From positions 26,630,308-26,694,307 of the forward strand of contig NC_084666.1 in the NCBI RefSeq assembly GCF_028389875.1: a stretch of DNA of 64,000 nt, given 5' to 3'. Both the position numbers and the translations under genes were made by a program. The first letter of the stretch is position 1, and every line of letters begins with the position of its first letter. Source of the stretch: Rhea pennata. Taxonomy: Eukaryota; Chordata; Aves; Rheiformes; Rheidae. This document shows positions 14,404 through 29,980 of the stretch, one piece after another. The notes under the pieces are model-generated. The model saw only the letters and a list, made by a program, of their open reading frames with translations, did not search any database and had not been told where the DNA came from.

Positions 14404-16059
14404 GAGAACAATGTTTAATAATTCTCTATGCGCCTGCATGTTCAGTTGTACCAGCTTTGTGTTACATTAAGCTAAATGTCCTTACTTACTGATTTGTAAG
14501 AATTAGGGAACTGATAAATACCTAGGAAACATTAAAATATGAAGAGTACAGCTACTATATACAGAGGATATTCATCAATCCATTTGGAAGGTCTTCACTC
14601 AGCTAAAGCTGACAAACTTCTTACAGAGCACTTCTAACTCAAAGGAGTCTAGAGAGTTAGGTAAGATAAGAAAATAGAACAGCAGAAAGGAAATTGTCCA
14701 TTTGCCTTTTCCTATTTTAAATGCTTGTATTGGAAACTTTTTCATTCAAAATAGTGTTGAAGTTCCCTTTGCTGAAGCCTTTGGATCTTTGTAGAAATAA
14801 ACAGAAACATTTAAAATGGCAATTTTTATGGACCAGGAATTTTATTATATAAATGATTTGTATTTTCCTCAATAGAGATCTTGTAGTGCTCTTAGAGTAT
14901 TTATTAATAGTCTAATATTAATAACTGCATTTTATTAATTGCATATTTTTAATCCTTCTTCAGTTTGTTATTTACTGCCGTCTCGCAGGTTAGGTAAACT
15001 AATTCAATTTTTTACTGTTCGATCATGATTTTAGGTCATTTAATTTAGTCCACCTAAGCAAGTTACTAGAAACTTCAGCACATACCAGGCCAATTCATTG
15101 AGTATTTTTAATTCTTCTGAAGTTTAAATTTAATACTTTTCTACTGAATTGGAACTCTAATTAATTATCTTCTACAGTCTGCATCAAAAGGAATCATCCT
15201 TTCCTATCTTAATCTGCTAATAAATGTCAGTGTTTATAAGAAGGAATGTGCCAAATCCTCATTTTCACAAAGACTCTTCACAAGAAATAATGGTAAAAGG
15301 GTTCTAATGGGGTGCAAGATTCTTTTTTCCAGTTTTAGAGGCCCTTTCTATACTTCTAATATAATGAACAGTTATTTGGATAGAGTGTCTAAATAAGGAA
15401 AGATCTGAGATTTTGTGAATAGAGAAGCAAATAGCAAATAAATGACAAATGCTTATTCTAGGATTTATAACCAATTATATACACATTTGTTGCGTTTTTT
15501 TAAAAAAAGTTTTTCATATATGTTTTCCCATCAAGTTCATTGTTTGTAAAGCAGTTATATACACTGAAGGGAATAGGGGGGTGAGCAACAAGATGGGGTT
15601 GTTTCTTTGTTTCCCTGAAGAGCAGGAACTTGGAGAAACCTGCTAACATTTCATCATCCTCTGAACTCTTCTGGCCTGGAAGAGGAATTATATTTTGTGG
15701 GTGATTGCTTCCAATCCACAATGTAACAGCTTCATTCTTGTATCCTGTATTAGTTAAGCTCATAAGCTTTTTGTCCTGAATAAAGTTATTATGAGCTGTT
15801 TAGAATGCAAGGAGAAACGAACAGTACACAGCACTAACGCAGATTAGTGCACAGCTATTCCTCAGCCTGAAAAATACAGGGAAACCACAAGAAAGTGACC
15901 GTTTTTATCAAAGAGCCCGTAACACGATGGAGGCATTGCTGTTACTGCATTTTTGTGACAATTCTCAATTTTTAGACTGCGCATTCCTGCTTCAGTATTC
16001 CAGTCTTCTTTCACTCCCTAAGACTACACCTGGTTGAACAGCTGCCGTCCACAGATAAA

Positions 16060-16340
16060 CTGTCAGGGCGCTGTGTGGGCCGGCGCCGGGGGCTCCCCAT
16101 GGCAGTGGGGCTGGGTCTGGCAGCAGCACCCGGGCCGCTGCCTGCCAGGGCGTGGGCGGCTGGGCTCCTCCAGGGCCTGGGCCGGACTGGGCGGTCGCCT
16201 GCAGATCAGGTCGGGGTTGGGACCAGGCCCGTGGCAGGGCTGGAGCCAGCACTGTCGCGACATGGCAGGCAGAAGCCGAGGGCTGCCCCGGTGGGCCAAG
16301 ATGGCCGCCTGGGCGGGGCCAGGGCAGTTACGGATCAGCC
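16060..16340. other. GC-rich, CpG-dense island with G-quadruplex potential
   Basis: Roughly 280 bases are strongly GC-rich with many CpG dinucleotides, in contrast to the AT-rich surroundings. Six GGG tracts lie between 16148 and 16191 with loops of 3, 5, 8, 3 and 7 bases, which allows G-quadruplex folding of the plus strand. No TATA box or convincing exon is attached. It could be a CpG island of an unannotated non-coding transcript, or part of a GC-rich retroelement; the T10A19 run about 85 bases downstream would suit the latter. Which one is not decided. Confidence 0.6.
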
Positions 16341-16424
16341 GGTAACTGATTACCGATGTCTATGCAGCCACTTCCACCACCACCCACAACCTCCGTGTGG
16401 CTCCCGTTTCCCCTGAATTCTGCC

Positions 16425-16453
<29 letters not shown>
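16425..16453. repeat. T10A19 homopolymer pair
   Basis: Ten T are followed directly by nineteen A. It could fold back on itself, and lies just 3' of the GC-rich island. Confidence 0.9.
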
Positions 16454-16455
<2 letters not shown>

Positions 16456-19400
16456 TGAGGGACACAAACCTGTCTTGCTGTCAGGGTTTGCTCCATGAGC
16501 AGTCATCATTTATCTCCACGTCCTTGGCTGAAGCCTCCAGGCCCTCTCAGCAGCCCTCCCAAATGGCACAGAGGCTCTGCTAGGAGGGCTAGCTTCACTC
16601 CAGCACGTTTGCTGATGATTTCCACCTCCAGCCTACAGAATTATGCTCACTGAGAATATCAGGCCTGCATCTTCTTCCTCCACAGCTCTCTAGGGCCACT
16701 TTCTGACCTGGACGTTGCCATGGTGCAGGGACAGCAGAGGTGCAGCTGGCGAGCAGGGCTGTAAGCACGCTCCTCATGAAATTTGGTGCCATATGCTAAG
16801 GAGAAGCTGAGCTCAGCTTACGAGCAGCACCACCTGGGCCGCTTGATGAGCGGCTACGCGTCTGCAGGTGCCTAATGTCTACGCAGCAATTGCTTTAAGA
16901 ATCCTTCTCCAGGGCAGCACCTAAACCACTAACTGCAGCTTGCCCAAGTATCGCAGAGCTGATATGAGTAGCTGTGTGATCTTCCTTTGCCCTCTCCACA
17001 ATTCCCACAAGCTCTGTCTTATTTTTATTCAAGGGGAGGCAAGGTTGGCGGCAGGCCCAGATTTGCAGCTGGTGTCTCTAGAAGAAAGCTTACAGAGGGA
17101 GAAAAAAAATACAAACCAACAAACAAAATAACCCAAATTCCATACTGAACTTGCAGACTGTGCAGTTGGCATCATTCAGCCATATAAGACACGGGAGATG
17201 GGAGGTTGAGGCTGTAACTACTCACTCTGTCTCTCTGCCTGTCTGTCCTGCAGCGGGGAGAGCAGCGGCTGGCACGCTCTCTTCCCCAGTGGTGGCCAAT
17301 AAAGTGAGAGTCCTACGAGGGAATAAAGCTGTTAGGTGTCTGGCTCTGCTGTGTAGTCCAAAAGCTATAGCCTAGAAAAGAGGGAAGAAAAGAGCAAATT
17401 GTTGATTGTGGCTTTCAGAAAATGCACTATGCTTTCTCCACAGCCAGAAATAAATAACTCTTTTTATCCCTCTGAAAATTATTCTATTCTACTAGAAGCC
17501 CAGTACCAAAATATATTTTAGTTTCTTATGAATAAATATTCACCTGCTCAACAAACTAGTAAACAGAATACAAGTGCTACATTCAACTGTATGGCATAAG
17601 CTGGAGAGACTTTGAATCCCTGGAAAGGTCTGGGTCTCCATTTTATAGGTAGCTGAACTTTTAATTCTGTTAAACATTTGTTTATTAATTGTTTTATTAG
17701 GGTTTTTGAGGAACATGAAGTAAGATCTCATGGCTGCCAGCATGGCTCTGCATTGGTAGAACTTGGATAGATGAGAATTAGGAGGACTCAGTTTTAAGGC
17801 ATTACTCTTGCAATCTGATACACATGGGCAAGAACTTCATTCATACTAGCAGACTTTTGCCCAACTTGCATAAACATTAGGCTGCAGGACTGGGGTGTAT
17901 TAAAAAATAAATAAAAGTTCTCATTCACTCAGGAGCTTTCCTACTGAGTGACACATGACAAAATTTCTCAAATATCTCATAACAAGCAGGATTTTCAGTA
18001 CTGAAAAAGTACTGGTAATAGATAAGTTCTTTTTTTCATCCTTTGAATTTGAATTATATAATTTGAATGTAAGTTGGTCAAACATGACCAAACATGATGA
18101 GCAAACAATAGAGCAAAATTATTTGGTAAGTCTTAAAACTCTGAAAGTATTGAAGAAGGAGGCAGGAGATTTTGATGTGAATAAGTATTGTCTGGATATG
18201 ACTTGATTTAACTTACATAAGGAGTTCTACTAATTTAAAAACAAAGGAGTCAGAAGGGGTTGTGATCTTATCCTGTGCTCTACAATACATTTGAAACGGA
18301 ACCACTCTAAGGAACACTAATAAAAATGACATAGAACAACCAATCTCTTTGCAGTTACGTTACATTTATTTTAACTGTCCCAGTTCCTGTTTGGGAAGAG
18401 TTTGTTTTCGTTTTCAGTTGTCTTGGGGCATGAGACAAGTCTTTATGTTTAACTGTAAAGCACTAACTGTGCATCTCATACAAAATAAATAAAAAACGAA
18501 TCATGATAGACATTCTGGGGTATTAAGCAAATCAGCACACTCTTCCTGCATCAGTAGTCTTGCTTACTGTATATCTTTGGTGTACAATGCACCAGCAGGG
18601 AAGAGAAAAAATAAATAATATTTTTTCAAAACTGGGAAGAAGAACCAACTAGATAATCACAGAAATCTATACAGCTTCAAACCATGGTCACTTAGCAGCT
18701 GAAAATAATCTCTTAATAGTTGCAGTCAAAACATGATGTGATAATTCTTGACAGAGGCCCTGCATAATATTTTGCTAAGATTTTCTGAAGTCACAGACTA
18801 TGATGGGATGTGGTATACATCGAAGAACATAAATTGCTGAGAGTAGTATGTGTTTCTACCCCCACTGTCAGAGGCATGATCTATGTAATCACATCCATAT
18901 TTTCTAAGATGGAGTATTGATGGAGTTGGGTAGATGAGGTCCCTGAAAGGTACTTAGAAGCCAGGCAGGATCTCAGCTCCTGAGCATCAGCTAGGAGCTA
19001 TCCCAGCCTGCAGGATGTCCAGCAGCACAGAATCAGTATAATCGTATGAGGAGAATGAATTAAAGTACACAGAGACTGGGAGAAACCACTCAAATCATTT
19101 TCAAAGCCATGCAAAATCTTTTTGTCCAATTCTTGTTTTTATTTTCTCCCTCTCCCCCCATGACAGCTTCACTGTATGTAGACTTAGGGACACAGAAGCC
19201 TTTGGAAAACTTCTGTAGATTTTGAGAACCATTGTACATATAATTTGTTAGAAGTTCATATGTGTAAGAATCTTCTCATCTCTGTACCCCACCTAGTAGC
19301 ACCAATGCTTTGCTCCTACTGAGATATCTATTGCAGGCTGGCTCAGGCAATTGCTATTTACTGCAGTGTAAGAATATGACAGACCCACAAGCAGTACTAA

Positions 19401-19957
19401 AACATAGATCTTGTCAGACTTACTCGATTATTTCTTTTAGTAAGCGCTACAGATGTAGCAAGTGAAGGGAATAGGACAGCATAATCAGTCTGATTTATAT
19501 TTTAAGAAATCTTGATTGTAAAATTAATTCAGATTGTCTTGGAGTAGAAGTGGGAAGCTGCAGCTGAAGATGAATGACAGGTTATATTAAGATGAGGGGA
19601 AGGGCATAGGGATTGCTGCAGAGATTTTCAGAGTCAGGAAAAGCTCATGTACCCAAGTCTCAGTAAAAGAAAAAGGAAATTGTGTCTCTGTGACCTATGT
19701 GCCTTTGAAAATCTCTCTTATAAGTTTTATTTCCCATTCTATCTAATCATCTAAGATGAAATAAGTGAGATGTTCATGAAATTCAGGGAAAAAAAAAGAA
19801 AAGAAAGAAGGAAATACTCAAGAGTAATTAGAAACATAGAGAAAGGTAAAATGTGACTGATTTTTTGAAAAAAAAGTAGTCTGGTTAGAAATAATTGAAA
19901 ATCCATGCTGTATATTACCAGAGGGTTGAGGTAACCAGGAGAAAGAGATATTAAAAG

Positions 19958-19995
19958 AAAAAAAAAAAAAAAAAAAAAAAAAAGAAGAAGAAGAA
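19958..19995. repeat. A26 homopolymer followed by GAA repeats
   Basis: A run of twenty-six A leads into about four GAA triplets. It is a purine-rich simple repeat, possibly seeded by an old poly(A) tail on the plus strand, but the preceding sequence matches nothing I recognise. Confidence 0.85.
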
Positions 19996-22509
19996 ATATA
20001 ATGATTCAGACTAGACATGAAATTAGAATATCATGAGGCAGTAAAAAAAGACCATATAATAATGGATTCTATATGTGGAAACATCCCACCACAGTGCAGG
20101 AAGGGAATGACCTGTTTTTCTCTCTGCCCTTCTGTTACTGACCACAGCCAGAACCACGTTTTGTGGATGCCTATTTACCAAAAGAGTGTTGAACAGTTGG
20201 AAGAAGTTCAGGGAGAGTAATGAGACATGTTTGAAAAGACTGTCCTAAGCCCAGCGTCAGCTGAGATACTTGCCAGTGAAATTCAAGACAATTATTCACA
20301 TAAATTTATCACTGACTGTAGCCACAAAGGCCAAGCCTGCTTTTTATTTAGGGATCAAGAGAGCACTGTTTTATTTTTCCATGAGGACATTCTGGACTAG
20401 CATCATAAAACCTGTGAAAGAGTAATTTTTTTTACCAAAGACTAGGCTTAGTCCTGCAAGATGGTGAACCCAAATTTTCACTTGATGAAGAGTATTCACA
20501 TCCTGCCATGTTTAGAGAGGTGAGCAGTGCACATGATGTTCCAGAGGGACAGGGGTTTCTAACCCTTTTGGATGCCTCCAAATCCACTCTGACATGGAGA
20601 ATTATTTTCAACACTCTCTTCTTTAAGCTCATTTCTTGTTTCATCACTACAGTCATCTCAACTGCTGATATCAGAGTTCTGCTAATGTAATTTGAATCAA
20701 AGGTAAGTATAAATTTTGTGCTGGATCAAAACAATCCAGCGTGAAAGTGCCTGTGACTGTTTTGTGCTGCACTGAATCTGATACTACCTTCAACAGAAAA
20801 ATGCCATCACATGAAAAATGAAAATCACATAAAAAGGGAGAGAAACAAGAAAAAGAATTTTAGGAGTATTGATTGATGGTTTCCACACTCCATCCTAGGC
20901 CAAACTAATAGCCTTGCAGGGGTTCCATCTGGTGCTGCTCGCAGTCAAGATTTACATTAAGTATGCACGGTATATGTTTATGAAGAAAACAGTGTGTCAT
21001 TAAGCATGAGGAGTTTAAGCTTTTGGCACATTAAGAATTGTTCAGTATTAAGTTAATGAATTACATGCATGTTAAGCAGCTAGTAGATAAAGTGATAATA
21101 TTTCAACATTAAATGTTTCAGAATGTAGAAAGATTATTTATTGCCTATTTGTGATCTCCCTTCTTTTTATGTTAATTTAATTTACTTCTTGTTACTGGTA
21201 CTTATCTATTCTTCGGTGACTTCTTGCTAAGAATTGCACTGCAATGTAATAGAAACGCTTAACATGCTCAGTACTAGAATTTCATCAAGATTATACAATC
21301 TAGTGTTTCAAGACTAATCTTGTCAAATGTTTTCTACTCTCCCCTTTTCTGTATATAAAGGAATATAAAGTCAATTTTTGAAGAAACATAGGCATTTTAA
21401 AAGCCAGTCCAACATAGGGACTGAAAAATTCTTGCCACCTCCATCTCCTCTATTATTTCTTTCCCTTTTTTTTTAATCTGAGGAAAAGGGATGGACTAGC
21501 AAGAACAGGAGAAGTCCTTAGGGGAAGGAAAATATTTATTCTCTTATATTCATCATTAACTTAACTTATGCTTTTCTCTACTTGTTTTATACAATATAAT
21601 GTCTGCAAACTGTTATTAGATAATGCTTTAGATCGGGATGTGTGGTGGTATTGCTAGGGTGCCAGGCTTCAAACAGATGGGAACTCAAATGGTGTTGAGT
21701 TTCTCCTCTGTGACCCACTCAGTTTCCTCAGCACCTCATTTTGCCCCGTTTCCAAGAAGAAACACTGCTGAAGCATAAACCTCTGTCTTCTGCTGTGGAT
21801 CAGCATGCAAGAACAACAGAACTGGGTTCCTGACACCAGCTCTTTTCTGGGGAAACAGCGACGATAAAGCAGACTAAAACAAAGGTCCCAGTTCAAACAT
21901 GGTGATGCAGGGCGTGCCTATGTGGAGGCAGATATCCACCACAGCAGGCTGTGGCAGGGAGTATATCTGCATGAATACATATACTGTGTGAGTAGTTGCT
22001 TGGAGGAGACCTGCACTGCCCAGGATCTCTGTATTTGAACTGGGATCATTGCTTTCACAGCAGAACACTAACACAGCATGCATGTGAACAGCAAACTGAA
22101 TGCTGACAGTATCAGCGGCTTATTTATCCATGAGTAATGGCTTTGTGGCTCGCTTCATTGGATGATTGAGCAGTGCTAAAGGTACTTGATGCCTGCTAGT
22201 CTGAGAGAGTGCATGAGGGGTAGAGTGACACACCTCACTTTGCCTTGTAGCTTACACTTTAGAACATCTCGCTAGCAGTGCTGGCCGTATTCAAACTGGC
22301 AATACTCCCAATGTGCCCAACTTCCCTCATCACTTTCTCATGGGAACCCTGCTGTAATTCCTTCTAAATTTGGTTATGTGACTTCAGATAAGCTCTTAAA
22401 TAAAAGAGTGATTATAGGAATGTCTATAGTAAAAATGGAAAAGAAAGGAGTAGTGCAAAGAAATATGAAACAGGATGAACATCATTGCTTCTCAGTAACA
22501 GATCCAGGT

Positions 22510-22520
22510 GGGGGGGGGGG
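22510..22520. repeat. G11 homopolymer
   Basis: Eleven consecutive G inside AT-rich DNA. Long G runs are rare and unstable, and error-prone in sequencing. Confidence 0.9.
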
Positions 22521-22737
22521 AGGAAAACTTCATGGTCTGCAATATATAAGCTGAAGAAATGTGCGAATACAGTGTTTATGTTGAGCCATACCAGTGGTGG
22601 GATCCCTCAAAAAGCTAAGGATTTTGTGAGGATCTCTAAACACTCCCCAAGAATGTGTTTCAGGACTTGAGTCAGAACAAAACCAACTTTGCTCTCTGTT
22701 TCCCAAATATGTCCAAATTGGGTTTTTCACCATCAGT

Positions 22738-22740
<3 letters not shown>

Positions 22741-22776
<36 letters not shown>
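22741..22776. repeat. T36 homopolymer
   Basis: Thirty-six consecutive T, the longest homopolymer in the window. It could be the poly(A) tail of a minus-strand retrocopy whose body would lie above 22776, but that flank shows no recognisable gene or repeat. Its exact length is likely polymorphic or uncertain in the assembly. Confidence 0.9.
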
Positions 22777-22780
<4 letters not shown>

Positions 22781-25700
22781 GACCACAAAATGATGCCTTT
22801 TTATACAAATCAGCATTTTTAAGCTGTTATTTCTTTTGGTCAATTAACAGGCTGTATAACTGAAGTGCTGTAGCATAGTGACTAAAGCATATTGAGGTTC
22901 TGATTTCCTAAGGAATTTATTTCTGTGGCTCAATTAGGGAGGAAACTGAAGGTAAGAAGAAGTATTTGATAGAAGTTCTTCAGCTTCAACTTCACCTTTT
23001 ATAAATAATTCCCTGAATAGGATCACTGATATAATATGTGCTACCAATAGCAAAAAGGAATAATAACATTTAAGTTCATCATAGTGAATTCTAAAATTCT
23101 AATTCAGAATTAATTTCAACACATATGCTTAGTGGCAATATTATAAGCACCATTGACATTTGTCCAAACAGCCTTCCTCATCTAATTTGTCTGACAGATT
23201 TTTCTTACAGTAGCTTAATAAAAAGATCAAATCCAAGGCTTGTACATTTAGGTTAATTGAAGAAGGGCTCAGAAATATTCCTTCAGCAATAGAGTAATTA
23301 ACTCAACATGTCATAGTGAGCTTTGGTCATACATTTCAAAAGTGTAAGTATCCTTGTATGGCAAAACTGTATCACTATTTTTCATCTATTCAGTTAGAAC
23401 AATAAAGTATATCCAGACAGCAGGCATAATGTCCATTATATGGTCTTAAAATTATTTTTTTTTAGTGAATAAACATGGGCAATGATAACAGTATTTTTGC
23501 AGCAGGTTTTGATATCTTAGTCTTGTGAAATATTAGCTCAGTTAGGGATATTACTTGTGAAGGAAGGTCGGTTTTGTTTTTATGAAATAGTTCCAATTCT
23601 TCAAATGCACTCTAGAAAATAACTTTTCACACTGCTAAATTTCCACATTGTTAAAAATTAAGAATTCTTAATACCGTAATTTTTTATGGGACAATGCTGT
23701 TTCAGAATTACTATTTTTTCTAGAAATATGTTTATCTACATTAAATAATTATGTTTCATCTTATACTGAATTAATTTTATAAATTTTATCAAAGCAATTA
23801 TCGATTACAATTTGTAATATCAGTTACAGGCTAAACCCAACTTTTACACTAAATTAACCATGCCATCTAATGGTAAAATATAAATTTATAAATAATAAGA
23901 TTATAAATTTACATAAAAATCACAACTGAAATATTGAAAAATACGAACTATCTACTTTTTGATATTCCTTTTCTAATTTCAGATTGGCAAATCACAGTAT
24001 TTTGATCTTTCTTTCCTCTCTACAACAATATGCATTTTAAGGATAGACAATTTTTTTTTTTATGTATTGACCACCTCTGCTAAGGACCAGTAAAAAGCAT
24101 AGCTTCCCAAAGCTGGTAGGTTCCTGTGTGTAAGAGAGAACAGCTAGAAAGAAGAGAAAGGAAGAAGACTGAAATGGACAAAAGAATAAAGGAGCTATTA
24201 CAGAAAAGTAAGAAAAACAGAAGTCAAAGGAAAAGGGGCGAGAAAAGAACATACAAGAAAAAAAGCCCTTCTCAGTTTCTGTATCTGTTGCATAACTCTT
24301 GTTACGCTCAGGATTTTCCTACTAAAGTTAGCCATCTAATCACCTACAAAGTCCTCTGTTCCACCAAATGCCTCATCTTGCTTTCTCTCTAATTAAAGGT
24401 TGAAATTGGAAAACTATAGATTGATTAACATTTAGGTGGAGTTGGAGTTGTAACAGGGGAACTGGATGACCGGAATTAGAATGTAACTGATGGTTTTATG
24501 AGAGCCACTCTTTTCTCCCACTCCATCTCTTACTATAACACATCCCAGTCTTTCCCTCAGAAAGGAGGAGGACAGTGTCTGCTCTGCAGCTCCAAAATCA
24601 AAACTGCATCCCGAGACCCTCGTATGGTTGCTAAGTAACAGCAATGTAGTTCATCTGCTGTATCACTCTCATGCCTCATGAACACAGGGAAAGCAGTTAA
24701 GGTTATCATAAATCTTACGTTGCCTTTGTATTAACAAAATATTCTGCTCTCTTCAAATACAAAGAAGTGTACATTTTCTTACTTTTCATAATAGAAGTAA
24801 AAAATACTCTGGGAAATTGTATAGAGTGTGCTAAAAAGAAAATTAAGATTTATCAAAATATCTATAGATGGACAAATTAAAATGGATGGGCTCTTCAAAC
24901 ATGCACTTAAGTATATCCTAGGTGGGTAACAGAACACTGAGAATCTCTAAGAAGGCAAAATTTTCCCCATACTATACGGCAAGGTTTAATGGGAAGGTTC
25001 AAGAATCTGTCTGAATCTAAAAGGTAGCATTCAAGATGAAAACTGAACCTAAAAAAAGGCATTGGAAAACAGCATAATCTATGGTAGATGCTATGAAGAC
25101 ACAGATTCATGAAGCAAGAAGAAAATTCAGTTTGAGATTTTCAAAAGCTCATGATATTAGCCTGACTTCAGACTAAATAAAAAACAGGATTTTAACCACT
25201 GAAGGTAATTAAGCTAATATTAAATACTTGGAAATTTCATCTTGTAAAGACTAGAAAGCCAAAGATTAAAAAAAGATAGAGAAAGAAAATCTTTGATGTG
25301 TATAAGAAGCAATAAACTTTCAGAAGAATTCATGGGTCTTTGGACCTCAGAGAGAGAAGCAAGGAAGAAAGATAAGGGTAGTGCAGAGAAGACAAATGAT
25401 TTCACACTGGACTGCACCACTTCACACTAGACTTACCAGCTTATTCCAGACATACTCCTTCACGTTAAAGTTCAGATATACTCTTTCAATATCAAATATA
25501 TTCCTTCAAGAAAGTGCTGTCAAAAGAAGAAATGCTCGAACAAACTGATTAGAGAGGAAAGAATAATTAGTTCTAGACAGATTTGACCACCACCAACAAA
25601 AAAATAACAATGAATGACGCAGCTGACCTGCTATCAGAAGTGTGCCTTATGTCTTTTATAAAAATGGCCTGTTAGAAGACTGAAGTGTAATAAGAGTTCT

Positions 25701-26344
25701 CGGAATAATCCTGGGAATTAAACACAAGAAATCCTGTTTAGTTCAGCTAAACTAGTTAAAATTATCATCAGAAGTAAAGTAACGTCTCTTTTCACACATC
25801 TGTGCAGTTCGTAGTGTAGAACGTCTATGGAGATAAATTCTTCTATATGCAGGTATGTAAGTTTGTGTGCATGTGCACACAGTAATAATTTAATGTATAT
25901 AAGAATGTAAGAGCTCTCTTGCAAACTCCAGAAGTCTTTACCCATTTCATGTATGATTGCCTGAACCAAAAGCATCTTTGTCTTGTTATTATTATAATTG
26001 AAAAGGAATTGGTATTTTGTACATGGTTTGAGAAATCAAATTTTGTCACTAAGAGCTGACTATTCATAGAAATTTTTTCATTTGTAAGAGTTGTGCATTT
26101 TGCTGTGATATTTTAAATCTTGTATTTCTAAGATGAGTCTTTTTTTGTTAACTTGTCGGATTTGAACTATTTTCAGTTCTCTTAGTGAAATTATTCATTT
26201 TTAGTACATTCCTACTGAGATCTGTATCATTGCTAGCTTGTGTGCTAGCACTCTAGTGTAGCTCTCTTCCTCTTAAGGGAGTCTGTATTACGGCTTCAGT
26301 TAAATGGCACTACCCTAAACATTACTCACCCACTCTTGAAACAT

Positions 26345-26367
26345 GTTTTTTGTTTTGTTTTGTTTTT
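26345..26367. repeat. TTTTG simple repeat
   Basis: A few copies of a T-rich pentamer ending in G, just beyond the proposed 3' UTR of the minus-strand gene. Confidence 0.75.
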
Positions 26368-26479
26368 CAGCAGAGGAGTAGTTATGAAAACATTAAACAA
26401 AAAATAACAATTTGCTTAAGCCTATTTTAAAAAAGGCGAGGAGACAATAATAGCCAAGAAAACCTACCAGATGGTTCTT

Positions 26480-27313
26480 TTAATAAATACATTACTCTCT
26501 TTTATTTTTCTCCAGTTTTATCGACTAACATAACAGAAACTTTCAGACCATCAAACCAATTTTCACAATCTGCCATAAATTTGCATTTCACAGAAATAAT
26601 CCTGACAAGCACTAATAGATGAATGTTGGCGCAATAATAAAACAGTATAAGGCATATTTACACCATCTTTACATAAAGAACACTGTACACACAAAAAAAT
26701 CACAGATCCAGAACAAAGCAAATTCAATCCTTTAGACGTTTTACGTTTATAGGCTTGGTTTCAAACAAATAATTCTCCAAGCAACAGACAACCTCTTGTT
26801 CTTGTGTGATTTATTTGTAACACTGTGCTCATGCAAAATAGATATTTGTTTTATTGCATTAACATTGAAAGAACATTGGGAACTAGTTCTGAAAACAGTT
26901 CAATCACATTTTAAACCCTGTTTCTCTTCATCCATTGCAAGTCTGAGTCATTTTTACTGGTGACATAAAACGAGGTGTTAACTGATGATTGAAATTTTTA
27001 TTTGATAAGGTCCAGAATGATAATGAAGCTCAGCTGACTACAGTTTGAAAACCATCTTTCTTGACCATGCACATTTTGCTTTACTATTATGAAGTGGTTT
27101 AGATGAGACAGCTTTTGTATTTTTTAAGTTTCTATCTTCTTAAATATATTTTTAAATAAACCATGTACTATCCAACATCCACTGTTCACAGAAAGAAATA
27201 AGCAGCAGGAATAGCTCTGGTGGCAGAGTTAGCTAGGAAGAGGACATCAGTAAGTTAGTGGCAACTTAATAAACATCAAATGCCACAGAGATACGTCATG
27301 AAAGAGGTGATTA
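26480..27313 (-). other. Probable 3' UTR and downstream flank of the minus-strand gene
   Basis: Directly after the stop codon at 27316-27314 the minus strand has no further reading frame and becomes AT-rich. It contains several AATAAA polyadenylation signals (plus-strand TTTATT at 26997, 26850, 26810 and 26501), which suits alternative 3' UTR lengths of roughly 0.3 to 0.8 kb. The true cleavage site cannot be fixed from sequence alone. Confidence 0.5.
26997..27002 (-). promoter_or_regulatory. Candidate proximal polyadenylation signal
   Basis: AATAAA on the minus strand, about 310 bases after the stop codon of the terminal exon. It is the first canonical signal downstream of the stop codon. 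Further copies lie at 26850, 26810 and 26501. Confidence 0.4.
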
Positions 27314-29762
<2,449 letters not shown>

Positions 29763-29980
29763 TCTGATTTTCAATAGCATAACTATCATCAGTATCTTTT
29801 ATAATCATAGTGTCTTTACATACACTATGACTGAGTTTTCTGTTAGCAACAGCTTGCTGTCTTGAACTCTTTCTTTCCTGGCCATTTTTTTCAGTAACTT
29901 TATAAATCAAAATATTCTTTCTGGTTGGTCTATTTATAATTACTTCTCCATTGCTACTCCTTGCTTTCCAAGGCTCAAAC
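29763..29980 (-). CDS. Candidate penultimate coding exon of the same unidentified gene
   Basis: On the minus strand an acceptor (GATACATTGCAG) ends at 29981, followed by 218 open bases and a donor (CAGA|GTAACT) at 29762. The frame gives 72 full codons beginning FEPWKARSSNGEV and ending DDSYAIENQ. They are rich in Arg, Lys, Asn and Ser, and look coding rather than like random AT-rich sequence. One base is left over at the donor. The terminal exon starts with two leftover bases, so joining makes an Arg codon and keeps the frame open. Against it: the donor is not ideal, and the frame stays open only about twelve bases past a further GTATGT site, which could be an alternative donor but would break phase. 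No family recognised. Confidence 0.45.

Larger units (their letters stand above)
1..15770. other. AT-rich gene-free region
   Basis: No reading frame here has protein-like composition together with convincing splice signals. The longest open frames (near 6.1, 7.5-8.0 and 9.3 kb) lack recognisable motifs and look like chance openings. Visible contents are two local duplications (5.30-5.36 and 8.84-8.90 kb), a 12-base tandem repeat near 9.44 kb, a pentamer repeat near 10.67 kb, and a T14 run at 14.39 kb. The stretch around 7.45-7.50 kb faintly recalls the conserved part of old amniote SINEs but is too worn to call. The region is probably intergenic sequence downstream of the minus-strand gene at 27-30 kb. 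Confidence 0.6.
15771..17400. other. Mixed region with elevated GC around a CpG-rich core
   Basis: Base composition shifts from AT-rich flanks to moderate GC across about 1.6 kb, with the extreme core at 16.06-16.34 kb annotated separately. Open frames exist on both strands only because the GC-rich core has few stop codons. They are Gly/Ala/Pro/Arg-rich and show no domain. No LTR boundaries, CR1 tail or target-site duplication could be recognised, so it is unclear whether this is an insertion, a CpG island or a non-coding first exon. Confidence 0.45.
17401..26479. other. AT-rich gene-free region
   Basis: I see no coding exon or recognisable transposon here. The contents are homopolymer and simple runs, annotated separately where long, and ordinary AT-rich sequence. 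It is probably intergenic, downstream of the minus-strand gene. Confidence 0.55.

Noticed and set aside
15992..16416. Overlapping Gly/Ala/Pro/Arg-rich frames on both strands
   Set aside because: GC-rich DNA has few stop codons. Open frames on both strands at once indicate composition, not coding.
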